Below are positions 17,485 to 26,218 of a DNA stretch of 64,000 bases, in pieces. A model generated the notes under the pieces. That model was not told where the DNA came from. It was given only the letters and a program-made list of their open reading frames with translations, and did no database searches. The DNA comes from Niveibacterium sp. 24ML. Lineage in GTDB: Bacteria > Pseudomonadota > Gammaproteobacteria > Burkholderiales > Rhodocyclaceae. A program made the translations under genes and the position numbers. The first letter of the stretch is position 1. The number at the start of each line of letters is the position of its first letter. The DNA lies in assembly GCF_026586805.1 (NCBI RefSeq), contig NZ_JAPFHA010000018.1, positions 1 to 64,000 of the forward strand, read 5' to 3'.

Positions 17485-18417
17485 TCAGGGCAGCAGCGCT
17501 TCGATCACCTTGGTGGCCACCTCGTAGCCGGTCTGGTCTTCGATCTCGACCATGCAGGTGGGGCTGGTGACGTTCACCTCGGTGAGGTAATCGCCGATCA
17601 CATCGAGGCCGACAATCAGCAGGCCGCGTTCCCACAGCTGGGGCGCGAGGGTTTCCGCGATCTCGCGGTCGCGCGGGGAAATCGGCTGCGCCACGCCGGT
17701 GCCTCCGGCGGCCAGGTTGCCGCGCGATTCGCCGGCCTTGGGGATGCGTGCCAGGCAGTACGGCACCACGAGGCCGCCGATGATCAGGATGCGTTTGTCG
17801 CCCGCCGAAATCTCGGGGATGTAGCGCTGCGCCATGATCGAGCGCGTCCCCAGCTGCCCCAGCGTTTCGATGATCGCGTTGCGGTTCGGGTCGTCGCGGC
17901 GCACGCGGAAGATGCCACTGCCGCCCATGCCGTCGAGCGGTTTGAGGATCACATCGCCGAACTCGTTGATGAAGGCGTTGATGTCGTCGCTGGCGCGCGC
18001 CACCAGGGTGGGGGCGGTGAACTGCGAGAACTCGGTGATCGCGATCTTCTCGGAGTGATCGCGTACTGCGCGCGGGTCGTTCCAGATCCTGGCGCCTTGT
18101 GCCTTGGCGCGTTCGAGCAGCCAGGTGGCGGTGATGTACTCGAAGTCGAACGGCGGGTCTTGCCGCATCAGCACCGCGTCGAACTCGCGCAGGTCGAAGT
18201 CGGCACTGTCACCGGCGCGGTACCAGTGCTTGTTGTCCTCGCTCAGGCTGAGGGCCTGCGCGCGCGCGCGGACCTGGCCGTCGCGCAGGCGCAGGTCTTC
18301 GCGCAGGATCGCAAACACGTCGAAGCGATGCGCCTGTGCCGCGCGCATCATCGCGATGCTCGAATCCTTGTAGGCCTTGAGCCCCTCGAGCGGGTCGACG
18401 ATGAACGCGATCTTCAT
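17485..18417 (-). CDS. gshB: Glutathione synthetase
   Basis: Protein of 310 residues (Escherichia coli GshB is 316). It joins glycine to gamma-glutamylcysteine using ATP. The N-terminus MKIAFIVDPLEGLKAYKDS and the ATP-grasp signatures (DVILKPLDGMGGSGIFR, then EVNVTSPT) are diagnostic. The ATG overlaps the gshA stop (ATGA), giving a gshA-gshB unit that encodes the full glutathione pathway. Confidence 0.95.
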   Translation of the reverse strand: MKIAFIVDPLEGLKAYKDSSIAMMRAAQAHRFDVFAILREDLRLRDGQVRARAQALSLSEDNKHWYRAGDSADFDLREFDAVLMRQDPPFDFEYITATWLLERAKAQGARIWNDPRAVRDHSEKIAITEFSQFTAPTLVARASDDINAFINEFGDVILKPLDGMGGSGIFRVRRDDPNRNAIIETLGQLGTRSIMAQRYIPEISAGDKRILIIGGLVVPYCLARIPKAGESRGNLAAGGTGVAQPISPRDREIAETLAPQLWERGLLIVGLDVIGDYLTEVNVTSPTCMVEIEDQTGYEVATKVIEALLP

Positions 18418-19706
18418 GCCATTTCCAGCTCGGCCGGGGCGGTTTCTTCCAGCTCTACCGACGCCGCCAGCTGCGCCAGCCGGGCCACCACGCCGTAGGC
18501 GTAGAAGCGGTTGGGCGGCGCGTCCGGCGCCTGGGCGCAGTCGGGCGTGTTGCAGCAGGTTTCGAAGGCCAGGGGCTCGAAGCGCATGCCCGGGGCGTTG
18601 AGGTTTTCGTCGATGCCGCGCTCGGTGTTCACCCGGTAGAAGCCGCCGACGACGTATTTGTCGAGCATGTACACCACCGGTTCGGCGACGCCGCCGTTCA
18701 CGGTTTCGACGGTGTGCACGCCTTCCTGGATGATGACTTCGCTGACCTGCATGCCTTCCTTGATCACCGACATCTTGTTGCGCTGCTTGCGGTTGAGGCC
18801 GGTGACTTCGGAGGCGTCGCGCACCGTCATCACGCCCATGCCATAGGTGCCGGCGTCGGCCTTGACGATCACGAAGGGCTGGTCTTCGACGCCGTATTCG
18901 ATGTACTTGGCGCGAATCTTCGCCAGCGTGGCGTCCACCTGCGCGGCCAGGCATTCCTCGCCCACGCGTTCATGGAAGTCGACCTTGCCGCAGCGGCCGA
19001 AGTAGGGATTGATCAGCCAGGGGTCGATCTTGAGCATCTTCGCAAAGGCTTCGGCAACGCGGTCGTAGGCGCCGAAGTGGATCGACTTGCGGCGGGTGGT
19101 CCAGCCCGCGTGCAGCGGCGGCATCACCCATTGCGAATCCAGATCCTTGAGGATGTCCGGTACGCCGGCGGAAAGGTCGTTGTTGAGCAGCACCGCGCAG
19201 GGGTCGAAGTCCTTCAGCCCGAGGCGGTCGCCCTTGCGCACCAGCGGTTCGAGTGTGAGCTTCTGGCCGTCCGGCAGATCCAGGGTGGTCGGCGCGGTGA
19301 TCTCCGGCAGCAGGCTGCCGATGCGCACCTTGAGGCCGGCGTGGCCGAGGATGTTTGCCAGGCGCGCCACGTTCATCAGGTAGAACTGGTTGCGCGTGTG
19401 GTTCTCGGGTACCAGCAGCAGTTTCGAAGCGTCCGGGCAGATGCGCTCGACCGCCGATTGTGCGGCCTGCACGCACAGCGGCAGAAAGCTCTCATGCAGG
19501 TTGTTGAAGCCGCCCGGGAAGAGGTTCATGTCCACCGGGGCGAGCTTGAAACCCGCGTTGCGCAGATCGACCGACCCGTAGAAAGGCGGCATGTGATCCT
19601 GCCATTGTTGCCGCAGCCAGGCCTCGATGCTCGTGGCGTTGTCGAGGAAGCAGCGTTCCAGTTCCAGAAGCGGCCCGGTCAGGGCCGTCGTCAAATGCGG
19701 GACCAT
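18414..19706 (-). CDS. gshA: Glutamate-cysteine ligase, proteobacterial GshA type
   Basis: Protein of 430 residues. It resembles the glutamate-cysteine ligase family first described in Acidithiobacillus ferrooxidans and common in betaproteobacteria, not the E. coli type. Recognisable segments are NLFPGGFNNLHESFLP, ENHTRNQFYL and VKADAGTYGMGVMTV. The ribosome binding site GAGGAG precedes the ATG on the minus strand. It is coupled to gshB by ATGA. First committed step of glutathione synthesis, cytoplasmic. Confidence 0.9.
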   Translation of the reverse strand: MVPHLTTALTGPLLELERCFLDNATSIEAWLRQQWQDHMPPFYGSVDLRNAGFKLAPVDMNLFPGGFNNLHESFLPLCVQAAQSAVERICPDASKLLLVPENHTRNQFYLMNVARLANILGHAGLKVRIGSLLPEITAPTTLDLPDGQKLTLEPLVRKGDRLGLKDFDPCAVLLNNDLSAGVPDILKDLDSQWVMPPLHAGWTTRRKSIHFGAYDRVAEAFAKMLKIDPWLINPYFGRCGKVDFHERVGEECLAAQVDATLAKIRAKYIEYGVEDQPFVIVKADAGTYGMGVMTVRDASEVTGLNRKQRNKMSVIKEGMQVSEVIIQEGVHTVETVNGGVAEPVVYMLDKYVVGGFYRVNTERGIDENLNAPGMRFEPLAFETCCNTPDCAQAPDAPPNRFYAYGVVARLAQLAASVELEETAPAELEMA

Positions 19707-19773
19707 TGGTGGTTCTCCTCGGTCGGGGCGCCAAGTTTAACCCCGGCACCCCCGCGCGGGGGATCACCTGCGC

Positions 19774-21048
19774 TCAGGGTGCAGCGGGGCTGGTTTCGCG
19801 TGCGAATGCGGCAAAGGCCGCGGGCAGGCGCGCATGCTGCAGCGCGCGCTGCCCAAAGATGAAGCGCCCGTCGCAAACGAAGCCCTGCTCCGCCCAGTCG
19901 ACCGCATTCAACATGGCACACAGCTCATTCAGACCAACATCGGGGCGATGCGGGAAAAGCGCAAGTACCGCGCCGTCAAAATGCGGGCTGTCGTTCAGGA
20001 AGAAGGGCTTGGCCACGCGGGTGCGGTGGTTCACATAGATGCGTGGCGCGCTGGTGAGCGGGTAGCCGCGCCCCCAGTGCCACCAGTTGCTTTCATCGAA
20101 GGGCGCGATCCGGCGTGCCAGCAGTGCGGCCTTGTGCGGCAGCAGCGCGGGGTGGGGGGACTCGGGCTGCCAGATCATCCGCCGCGTCTTGCCGCTGGTG
20201 ATCGTGTGTGAGCAAACGAAATCGCGCGTGCCGCAGGCGTCGCTGCTGAAGACGGCGTCGGCGCCGGAGACCGCGCCCACCTTGACCGCGAACACGTCGG
20301 TCAGCGCCAGGTCGTGCGCGCTGCGCACGAAGGCCAGTTGCCCGGCGTGTTCAACGAAATCGCGCACTTCCCACTCGCCGCGTTCGGCGGCGCTGAGCGC
20401 ATCGCCCAGTGTGCGGTGGTGGGCGGCGTCGATCAGTGCCGTGCGGCGCGAAAAATCGCCCTCGACAAAACGCCAGATCAGGCAGTTGGGCAGCGCATCG
20501 TCGAAGCTCTTCTTGTCGCCCAGTTCAATCACGTGGGTGAGGGTGCCGCGTGCGTGCAGCAGCCGGTTGAGCGGCCCCGCGCTCGTCGCCTTGAGGAAAT
20601 CGCGCGGGGTGATGAAGATCAGCTCGCCGCCAGGCGTGAGGTGGTCAAGACACTTGGCGATGAAGAACAGGAACAGGTTGCTGCGGCGATCGAAGCCCAG
20701 CGTGCTGGGCAGCAGGGCGCGGGTGCTGGCGGCAATGTCCTGGTGCCGCACATAGGGTGGATTGCCGATGATGGTGTCGAACTTCTCGTGTGCCGGCAGC
20801 GCGAAGAAGTCGCCGATCAGTGCGCCCGGCGGCGCATGGCGCGGGTCAAGTTCGATGCCGACGGCGCCAGGCAGGTGGCGCAGGAAAGCGCCGTTGCCGC
20901 AGGAAGGTTCAAGCGTGCGGCCCCGCTTCTGGCGCAGCGCGAGCATGGCCCGCACAACCGGTTCGGGCGTAAAGACCTGCCCCAGCTGTGCGACATCAAA
21001 GGTGGGGGCGACGGATTCGCTGCGGGAGGGGCTGCTGAGTTCTATCAT
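19774..21048 (-). CDS. Class I N6-adenine DNA methyltransferase, apparently orphan
   Basis: Protein of 424 residues from the ATG at 21048; an ATG at 21069 is an alternative. Motif I LEPSCGNGAFL lies at about 46-56 and the catalytic NPPY motif at 96-99, as in N6-adenine DNA methyltransferases of the TaqI/Eco57I type. QVFTPEPVV at about 24-32 is the usual N-terminal motif X. The C-terminal half (about 230-424) would be the target-recognition domain. No restriction endonuclease gene adjoins it; neighbours are gshA and a membrane protein. It may be a solitary methyltransferase for gene regulation or a remnant of a restriction system. Confidence 0.75.
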   Translation of the reverse strand: MIELSSPSRSESVAPTFDVAQLGQVFTPEPVVRAMLALRQKRGRTLEPSCGNGAFLRHLPGAVGIELDPRHAPPGALIGDFFALPAHEKFDTIIGNPPYVRHQDIAASTRALLPSTLGFDRRSNLFLFFIAKCLDHLTPGGELIFITPRDFLKATSAGPLNRLLHARGTLTHVIELGDKKSFDDALPNCLIWRFVEGDFSRRTALIDAAHHRTLGDALSAAERGEWEVRDFVEHAGQLAFVRSAHDLALTDVFAVKVGAVSGADAVFSSDACGTRDFVCSHTITSGKTRRMIWQPESPHPALLPHKAALLARRIAPFDESNWWHWGRGYPLTSAPRIYVNHRTRVAKPFFLNDSPHFDGAVLALFPHRPDVGLNELCAMLNAVDWAEQGFVCDGRFIFGQRALQHARLPAAFAAFARETSPAAP

Positions 21049-21091
21049 CGGGGCCGGATTCTCCCACATGCCGGCCCCGCCGCCGCGTCGC

Positions 21092-21553
21092 TCAATGCGC
21101 CGTGCTGTTCGCCCGGCGGCTGGCCGCCCCCGCGCGGGCAAGCTGCACGCACAGGTAAGCCACGGGCGGCGTGACCGCGATGGCGGTGCTGAGGATATCG
21201 GCGACGGTGTGATAGCGCTGGTACAGCATCAGGAGGAAATACGCCAGCAAGCTGGCGATCCATGCCAGGCGCTGGCGCGGCAGCAGCGTGCAGAGGATTG
21301 CAACGAATGCAATGGCCACCGCGCTGTGGGTGCTGTAGTCAAGGCCGATCGCGGGCCACAACGCAAGCACGCGGTCGGCGAACATCAGCCCGTAGCAAAC
21401 GGCCAGGCATGAGATGCCGAGGGCGCTTCGCAGCACCGCTGTTCGCCACTGGCGGGCGAGGAGCGGGTGCAGGATCAGCGCGAGCCACAACAGGGCCAGC
21501 AGCGGTGTGTAGGCGTCGGCCAGCGTGTCGAGTGTTTCGTAGTTCAGCGTCAT
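21092..21553 (-). CDS. PAP2-like integral membrane protein
   Basis: Protein of 153 residues with about four to five hydrophobic helices. LDYSTHSA and RYHTVADILS match the SxHS and R-x-H-x-x-x-D patterns of PAP2-type lipid phosphatases, though the first motif of that family is not clear. A role in dephosphorylating a membrane lipid is possible. It follows the acetyltransferase and precedes the methyltransferase on the same strand. Substrate unknown. Confidence 0.6.
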   Translation of the reverse strand: MTLNYETLDTLADAYTPLLALLWLALILHPLLARQWRTAVLRSALGISCLAVCYGLMFADRVLALWPAIGLDYSTHSAVAIAFVAILCTLLPRQRLAWIASLLAYFLLMLYQRYHTVADILSTAIAVTPPVAYLCVQLARAGAASRRANSTAH

Positions 21554-21619
21554 CGTGTTGGGAGGGGCAGGCGGCTTGGCTATTTTTGGGGGCGGTGTTT
21601 TGCGAGAAGAGGGGGCGCT

Positions 21620-22141
21620 TCAGCCGCTGCGCACCCGGGCATACATCACGCTGTCGATCAGCTGCCCGTCCTTGAAGACGCTTTTTCGCAGCACGCCTTC
21701 ACGGCTGAAACCGGCCTTTTCCAGCACCCGCATGGATGCCGGGTTCCATTCGAAGACTGCGCCTTCGAGCCGTTCAAACTGAAGCTGCGTGAAGGCGTGA
21801 TCGACCATCGCGCGGGCCGCCGCGCTCGCGATGCCCTGGCCCCAGCAGGGCTCCCCCAGCCAGTAACCGAAGTTGCCGGTGAAGCGTGCATTGCCTTCGC
21901 CGGCGATGATGCCGATGCCGCCTGCGAGCCGGCCACGATGCACGATCGCGAGGTGGCAGGAAGCGCCTGTATGGCTGGCGAAGGGGATCCAGAAGTCGGC
22001 ATCCGCTTCGGTGTAGGGGTGCGGGAACAGGTCGGTCAGGTTCCGCCAGATCTTGCGGTTGTTAGCGAGCGTGATCAGCTCGGGCTTGTCGGTGTGCAGC
22101 CAGGGGCGCAGATGGCAGTCGTGCAGGTCGGTCTGGATCAT
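21620..22141 (-). CDS. GNAT-family N-acetyltransferase, RimJ/RimL-like
   Basis: Protein of 173 residues. The arrangement LRPW, NFGYWLGEPCWGQGIASAA (acetyl-CoA binding loop) and NPASMRVLEKAGFSREG is typical of RimJ/RimL-type acetyltransferases that modify protein N-termini or small amines. The substrate cannot be told from sequence. The gene stands alone with short gaps on both sides. Confidence 0.85.
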   Translation of the reverse strand: MIQTDLHDCHLRPWLHTDKPELITLANNRKIWRNLTDLFPHPYTEADADFWIPFASHTGASCHLAIVHRGRLAGGIGIIAGEGNARFTGNFGYWLGEPCWGQGIASAAARAMVDHAFTQLQFERLEGAVFEWNPASMRVLEKAGFSREGVLRKSVFKDGQLIDSVMYARVRSG

Positions 22142-22207
22142 GGCACTTGGGGGCTCAAGGGGGCCTTGAGTCTAGCCGCAACCAAGGTCATTGAAGTTGC
22201 CGGGCCG

Positions 22208-22993
22208 CTACTTCCAGTCGTAGCTGGAGACGAGCGCGAAAGCGCCGAGCGCTTCATCGAGCAATCGCGTGGGCGTACCTTTCGAGTTGAGTTCGGCCAG
22301 GCGTGCGTCCATTTCCTTGAGCAGGCTGACGCACGCGGACTTGCGGCTGAATCCGAAGTGGATGCCGCCGCTGCTGATGGGCGGATCGAGGCTGATCACG
22401 CGAGGTCCGGCCTTGCCTGCGGCACTGCGCAGGTAGGCGCGGCCGAGGTAGTCGCCAGAGACGAAATAGTCGATGCGCCCGGCTTTGAGCTTGCGGAAGT
22501 TCTCGGTCATCGTCAGCGCGGTCTCGAACCGGAGGTTGTCGCGCATATATTCGTCAAAACCATTGCCGAATGCGTCGCCCAGGCTCACGCCGCCTTGATA
22601 GTCCTTGAGGGTCTGCCAGTCGGCGTACCTGATCGGGCTCGTCTCTTTGACGAACACGACAATCGGGTTGGCAAAGGCGGCGGCGCGGGTGAAGCTGAGG
22701 TAGCGCTCGCGTTCTGGCGTGATCCGCAGGCTCAGCAGCAAGTCGATCTCGCCGGCCTCGGCCATGGCTTGCGAGCGCTTCCACGGGACAACCACTGGCG
22801 CAAGCGCGACGCCAGGCGGCGCCACGAGCTTGAGCAGTTCGATGCTCGCGCCCTTGTAGTCGTTGTGCTCGCCGGGCCAACTGAAGGGTGGGTAATTTGG
22901 GTTGGTGGCGTAGCGCAGTTGCGTGCATTCGGCGCCAGCGGCCAGGGGGAGCCAGAACAAGGCGAGCAGCGCGGCGCAGTAAGGGCGAGGCAT
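22208..22993 (-). CDS. Periplasmic solute-binding protein, family 3
   Basis: Protein of 261 residues from the ATG at 22993, which has AGGAG about 7 bases upstream; a start at 23053 would spoil the signal peptide. The signal sequence covers about residues 1-20. The mature part has the bacterial family 3 extracellular solute-binding fold (YPPFSWPGEHNDYKG, GEIDLLLSLR, GDAFGNGFDEYM). No permease or ATPase gene is near, so it may act as an orphan sensor or scavenging protein. The ligand, probably an amino acid-like molecule, is not evident. Confidence 0.8.
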   Translation of the reverse strand: MPRPYCAALLALFWLPLAAGAECTQLRYATNPNYPPFSWPGEHNDYKGASIELLKLVAPPGVALAPVVVPWKRSQAMAEAGEIDLLLSLRITPERERYLSFTRAAAFANPIVVFVKETSPIRYADWQTLKDYQGGVSLGDAFGNGFDEYMRDNLRFETALTMTENFRKLKAGRIDYFVSGDYLGRAYLRSAAGKAGPRVISLDPPISSGGIHFGFSRKSACVSLLKEMDARLAELNSKGTPTRLLDEALGAFALVSSYDWK

Positions 22994-23352
22994 CGATTCG
23001 GCTCCTGTCGCGGAGGGCTGTTTGACCGGCCCCGCTATCGAGGGCCGCAGCACCGTTGAAGTTGCAATCTTAGCGCTGCTGCGGGCGGGGGGTGAGGCTG
23101 TTGGTCGTCATGTCCTTGGGGATGCCCGGCCGCGCATCTTGAAGCGCTGGCGCGGCGGCCTTGCTGCGGTGTTATCGCAGCAGGCAAGCCCGCTTCGAGC
23201 TGGTTTTCGGGCCTTTCCGTCGCGCCGGAATGAAGCTGGCATTTTGTACAGGGCATTGGTGTGCAACCGCCTGTCGCTGTGGCTCGTGACTTTTCCTTTG
23301 CGCGGTATATAGTCACGGCCGATCGTATAAATTGCTTGCCCCGGGAGCTTTG
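22994..23352. other. Divergent intergenic region
   Basis: This 359-base stretch separates the solute-binding protein gene (minus) from the PilT-like gene (plus). I find no coding sequence with normal codon use. The right third is AT-richer than its surroundings, with TATATA (23306-23311) and TATAAA (23326-23331), and is the likely promoter area for the PilT-like gene. Confidence 0.6.
23284..23311 (+). promoter_or_regulatory. Possible sigma-70-type promoter of the PilT-like gene
   Basis: TATATA at 23306-23311 could be a -10 box, with a poor -35 (TCGTGA, 23284-23289) 16 bases upstream. A second candidate -10, TATAAA at 23326-23331, lies nearer the gene but lacks a spaced -35. Both rest on base composition and weak matches. 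Confidence 0.25.
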
Positions 23353-24489
23353 ATGGAACACCAGAATTACTCGATGATCGAGACGCTTTCGGCGGCCGAA
23401 AATGCGGGCTATCCCGCCTTGGGCACGCTGGTCGAGCAGATCCTGCACCTGCTCAACTCGAACATCGTGTTCAGCGACATCATCATTCACCAGAACAGCC
23501 CGGTCATGCTGCGCCAGCCCAAGCGGCTGGTGGCGGCCTGCGATACGCCGGTGACCGGCGAAGACCTTGAAGAGTTCTTCAAGGTGATCGAGCCGAACTG
23601 GGAAGAGCGCATCATGGAGCGCGCCTTCGACCGTTCGAAGGATCTCTACAGCGCGCGCATCCGCGCCAACTGCTTTACCTTCCAGGGCCGCAAGCGGCTG
23701 GGCTGCGTGATCCGCCGCTTCCCGACCGAGCCGATGGCAATGGAAGACCTTGGCCTGCGCCCCTCGATCCAGGATCTGGTGAAGCTCAACAGCGGGCTGG
23801 TGCTCTTCATCGGCGACACCTGTCAGGGCAAGTCGACGACGATTGCCTCGCTGCTCGACGAGATCAACAAGACGCGTTCGGGCCACATCATCACGATTGA
23901 AGATCCGGTCGAAACCCTGATCCCGCAACGCCGCTGCATCATTACCCAGCGCGAGGTGGGCGCCGACGGCGACGTTGAGAGCTACTACCTCGGCGCGCTC
24001 GATGCGCTGCGCGAGCGGCCGGATGTGATCCTGATCGGCGAGATCCGCGATGCGCAGACCGCGCTGGAAGCGCTCGCGCTGTCCGAGTCCGGCCCGCTGG
24101 TTTTCGCAACCCTGCACGCCAAGACCACCGAGCAAGGTTTGCAGAAGCTGCTGCGCCTGCTCGGCAACAGCGAGACCCAGGCGCAGGCCCTTTCGACCGC
24201 ATTGCGCGGTGTGATTTGCCAGGCATTGGTGCCCTCGCTCAAGGGCGATTCCTACTACCTCGCCACCGAATGCCTCACGCCTAACGCCGAGGCGCAGGCC
24301 CTGATCGCCGGGCGCAATGTCGCCGGCATCCGGCCGCTGCTTGAGAAGCTCAACGCGGTGCCCGATTCGCGTTCGCACACCATGAATTCGGATCTGCAGA
24401 TTCTGCTCAAGGCCAAGCGGATCGCGCTGGCCGACGCACGCAAGGCGACCACCGATCTGGCCCAGTTCGCGCAGATCTTCGAGCGCTGA
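23353..24489 (+). CDS. PilT/PilU-like type IV pilus retraction ATPase, divergent paralogue
   Basis: Protein of 378 residues. It has the PilT architecture: N-terminal PAS-like region, P-loop, Asp box (IITIEDPVE), Walker B (DVILIGEIRDA) and His box (FATLHAKTT). The P-loop is unusual: GDTCQGKST at 154-162 instead of GPTGSGKST, keeping Gly, Lys160 and Ser/Thr. The AIRNLIRE motif needed for PilT retraction is absent, as in PilU. The ATG at 23353 has GGGAG upstream. It stands alone, 11 kb from the pilT-pilU pair in this window. Probably an accessory motor for pilus dynamics or surface sensing. Confidence 0.85.
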   Translation: MEHQNYSMIETLSAAENAGYPALGTLVEQILHLLNSNIVFSDIIIHQNSPVMLRQPKRLVAACDTPVTGEDLEEFFKVIEPNWEERIMERAFDRSKDLYSARIRANCFTFQGRKRLGCVIRRFPTEPMAMEDLGLRPSIQDLVKLNSGLVLFIGDTCQGKSTTIASLLDEINKTRSGHIITIEDPVETLIPQRRCIITQREVGADGDVESYYLGALDALRERPDVILIGEIRDAQTALEALALSESGPLVFATLHAKTTEQGLQKLLRLLGNSETQAQALSTALRGVICQALVPSLKGDSYYLATECLTPNAEAQALIAGRNVAGIRPLLEKLNAVPDSRSHTMNSDLQILLKAKRIALADARKATTDLAQFAQIFER

Positions 24490-24491
24490 GT

Positions 24492-24896
24492 TCAGCGCCG
24501 CGGGCGGTGCTCGCGCGGATCGTAGGCCTGGCGCTCGAACGGGTTGTCGCGGTAGGCATCACCGCCGCGCAGCCCGATCCATGCGCTGGCACCAAGGTAG
24601 AGCGGGATCAGCAAGAGGCCCCAGCGTTCGTACTGCCGCACGTGTACATGTTCGTGTGAGCGCCAGCGCGCAAGGGCTTGCGCGCTCACGCCGATCACCA
24701 CATGGCCGAGGGTGATCGCCTCAAAGCGCAGTGGCGGCAGGTGTCGCACCAGGGCGCCCGCGTCGACTTCGATGACGCCTTGCACGATCTTTGGTCGTGT
24801 GCCGAAACACGCCGCAAGCAGTGCGGTGGCGAGCAAGCCCAGCGCGCTTGCCGGCGACGCCCACAGGTAGCGCAGCAGGCTAGCTGCGTGGCGCAT
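24492..24896 (-). CDS. Small membrane protein with HEHVH motif
   Basis: Protein of about 134 residues from the ATG at 24896; an upstream start at 24944 is possible. The N-terminus has a hydrophobic segment and a second lies near the C-terminus. HEHVHVRQYERWG between them includes an HExxH pattern as in zinc peptidases, and RDNPFERQAY follows. I recognise the family as a widespread hypothetical protein, without known function. It overlaps the upstream DUF454 gene slightly. Whether zinc is bound is untested. Confidence 0.6.
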   Translation of the reverse strand: MRHAASLLRYLWASPASALGLLATALLAACFGTRPKIVQGVIEVDAGALVRHLPPLRFEAITLGHVVIGVSAQALARWRSHEHVHVRQYERWGLLLIPLYLGASAWIGLRGGDAYRDNPFERQAYDPREHRPRR

Positions 24897-25308
24897 CGGA
24901 TGCCGCTGCGGCCGGGCAGGTTCTGATCCGCAGCACGGTTGCACAGCCGATCAGGATGAAGGCGGCGCCGGCGAGTTTGGGCCAGCCCGGTGGCACGAAG
25001 AAGGCAATCGAGATGCCGCCCATCAGGCTCATCATCGCAATGGCCACTACCTTGGCCTTGCGTGGCATGCAGCGCCGCGCTTCCCAGTCGCGGATCATCG
25101 GCCCGAAGGTCTTGTTGTTGAGCAGCTTTGCATGGATGCGGGGCGAGGACCGCGCAAAGCAGGCTGCGGCCGCAATCACGAAGGGGGTGGCGGGCAGCAG
25201 CGGCAGCAGGGCCCCGAGTACCGCGAGCAGCAGGCAGACCGTGCCGAGCACGATCCACAGGATGCGGTGCGCGCCATTGCGCGCTTCAGTCGGCTTGAGG
25301 GAGGACAT
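24880..25308 (-). CDS. DUF454 (YbaN-like) inner membrane protein
   Basis: Protein of 142 residues from the ATG at 25308; the longer reading adds an unrelated Arg/Ala-rich head. The pattern of a hydrophobic hairpin (VLGALLPLLPATPFVIAAA), CFARSSPRIHAKLL and a pair of C-terminal helices is that of the YbaN/DUF454 family. Function unknown. It overlaps the ASCH gene upstream by 23 bases and the small HEHVH gene downstream by 17 bases. Confidence 0.8.
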   Translation of the reverse strand: MSSLKPTEARNGAHRILWIVLGTVCLLLAVLGALLPLLPATPFVIAAAACFARSSPRIHAKLLNNKTFGPMIRDWEARRCMPRKAKVVAIAMMSLMGGISIAFFVPPGWPKLAGAAFILIGCATVLRIRTCPAAAASDAPRS

Positions 25309-25762
25309 CGAGCACTTCGAAGATGCTGCACACCACCGGCATGCGTTCGCTGGGCGTGCGGCCGATCCGCGCGCATTCGCGTGAAAAGTAGTCCCAGTGG
25401 ACTTCGCGCCAGTACGCAAGGGAGCCGTCGCCCTCACCCTCGGTGGCCGCGTAAGCGGCATCGACATCGCAGAAGGCCTTGATCTCGACGCTCAGGGTCC
25501 GTGCGATGACCGAGGGCCGGTTCAGATGATCGACAATCACCTCGATGTCGCCCGGCTCGGCCCAGCCAAGCTGCTCGTGTTCGTGCCCCCACAGCAATCC
25601 GGTGCCGGCGCGCTTCTGCCCGTCGCGAATCAGCGCCAGCAGGGCTTGCGACAAGGCCGGCGAGTCGCCATAGCCATCCACATGCACACGGCCGGGCGGC
25701 AGGCGGACGCCTTGCGCGGCAAGTTGGGCGATGATCTGTTCGGGCGTTGGCAGCGGATCCAT
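25286..25762 (-). CDS. ASCH-domain protein
   Basis: Protein of 158 residues. The C-terminal two thirds fit the ASCH superfamily (PUA-like fold, proposed RNA binding): GDIEVIVDHLNRPSVIARTL, then EGEGDGSLAYWREVHWDYF and VVCSIFEVLDVL. Some relatives are amidohydrolases acting on modified nucleosides, so this is an alternative role. First gene of a three-gene overlapping minus-strand set. Confidence 0.7.
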   Translation of the reverse strand: MDPLPTPEQIIAQLAAQGVRLPPGRVHVDGYGDSPALSQALLALIRDGQKRAGTGLLWGHEHEQLGWAEPGDIEVIVDHLNRPSVIARTLSVEIKAFCDVDAAYAATEGEGDGSLAYWREVHWDYFSRECARIGRTPSERMPVVCSIFEVLDVLPQAD

Positions 25763-25831
25763 GGCTTGAGTCGAGCGTCAGGACTTGCAAGCATACCGGC
25801 GTCACAGACAGGCGCCAGAGGGGGAGGGGCA

Positions 25832-26218
25832 ATGCGCTACGAGCTATCGTTCTACAGCACCGAGATCGAGGCGGCGACGTTGCGCGGCGGGCAATTGTCG
25901 ATCCGCTGCGCGGCTGCACATGTTTACCGGCGGGCCCCCGACGGCAGCGAGCTTGCCGGTTACGCCGGCGGGCTTGAGATCTGCTTTGAGCATGCGCTCA
26001 TCGACGGCGATCTGGCCGCGTGTGTCGGCGGCATTGCGGACGGCTGGCTGACCCACGATGGCGTGCGCCTTGGCCGGGTGGCATTGCCCTTGGCGCTGGA
26101 AGGCCCGTTGGTTTGGGAATGCCGCTTGATCAACGGCAGCATTTTCGAGGTTCGCGCCACAACGGTTCGCTGTGATGCGCCCGGGCCCGATCGTTTCATC
26201 GAAAGCTTTGCCTGCTGA
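25832..26218 (+). CDS. Hypothetical protein
   Basis: Protein of 128 residues from the ATG at 25832, preceded by a GGGGAGGGG ribosome binding site. No signal peptide or membrane segment is seen and I do not recognise the family. The composition is balanced, with alternating hydrophobic stretches suggesting a small beta-rich domain. It is divergent from the ASCH gene and 118 bases before yqgE. Confidence 0.5.
   Translation: MRYELSFYSTEIEAATLRGGQLSIRCAAAHVYRRAPDGSELAGYAGGLEICFEHALIDGDLAACVGGIADGWLTHDGVRLGRVALPLALEGPLVWECRLINGSIFEVRATTVRCDAPGPDRFIESFAC

Noticed and set aside
23230-23260. Sigma-54 promoter upstream of the PilT-like gene
   Set aside because: A TGGCA word is present but the GG/GC spacing needed for -24/-12 is not met.
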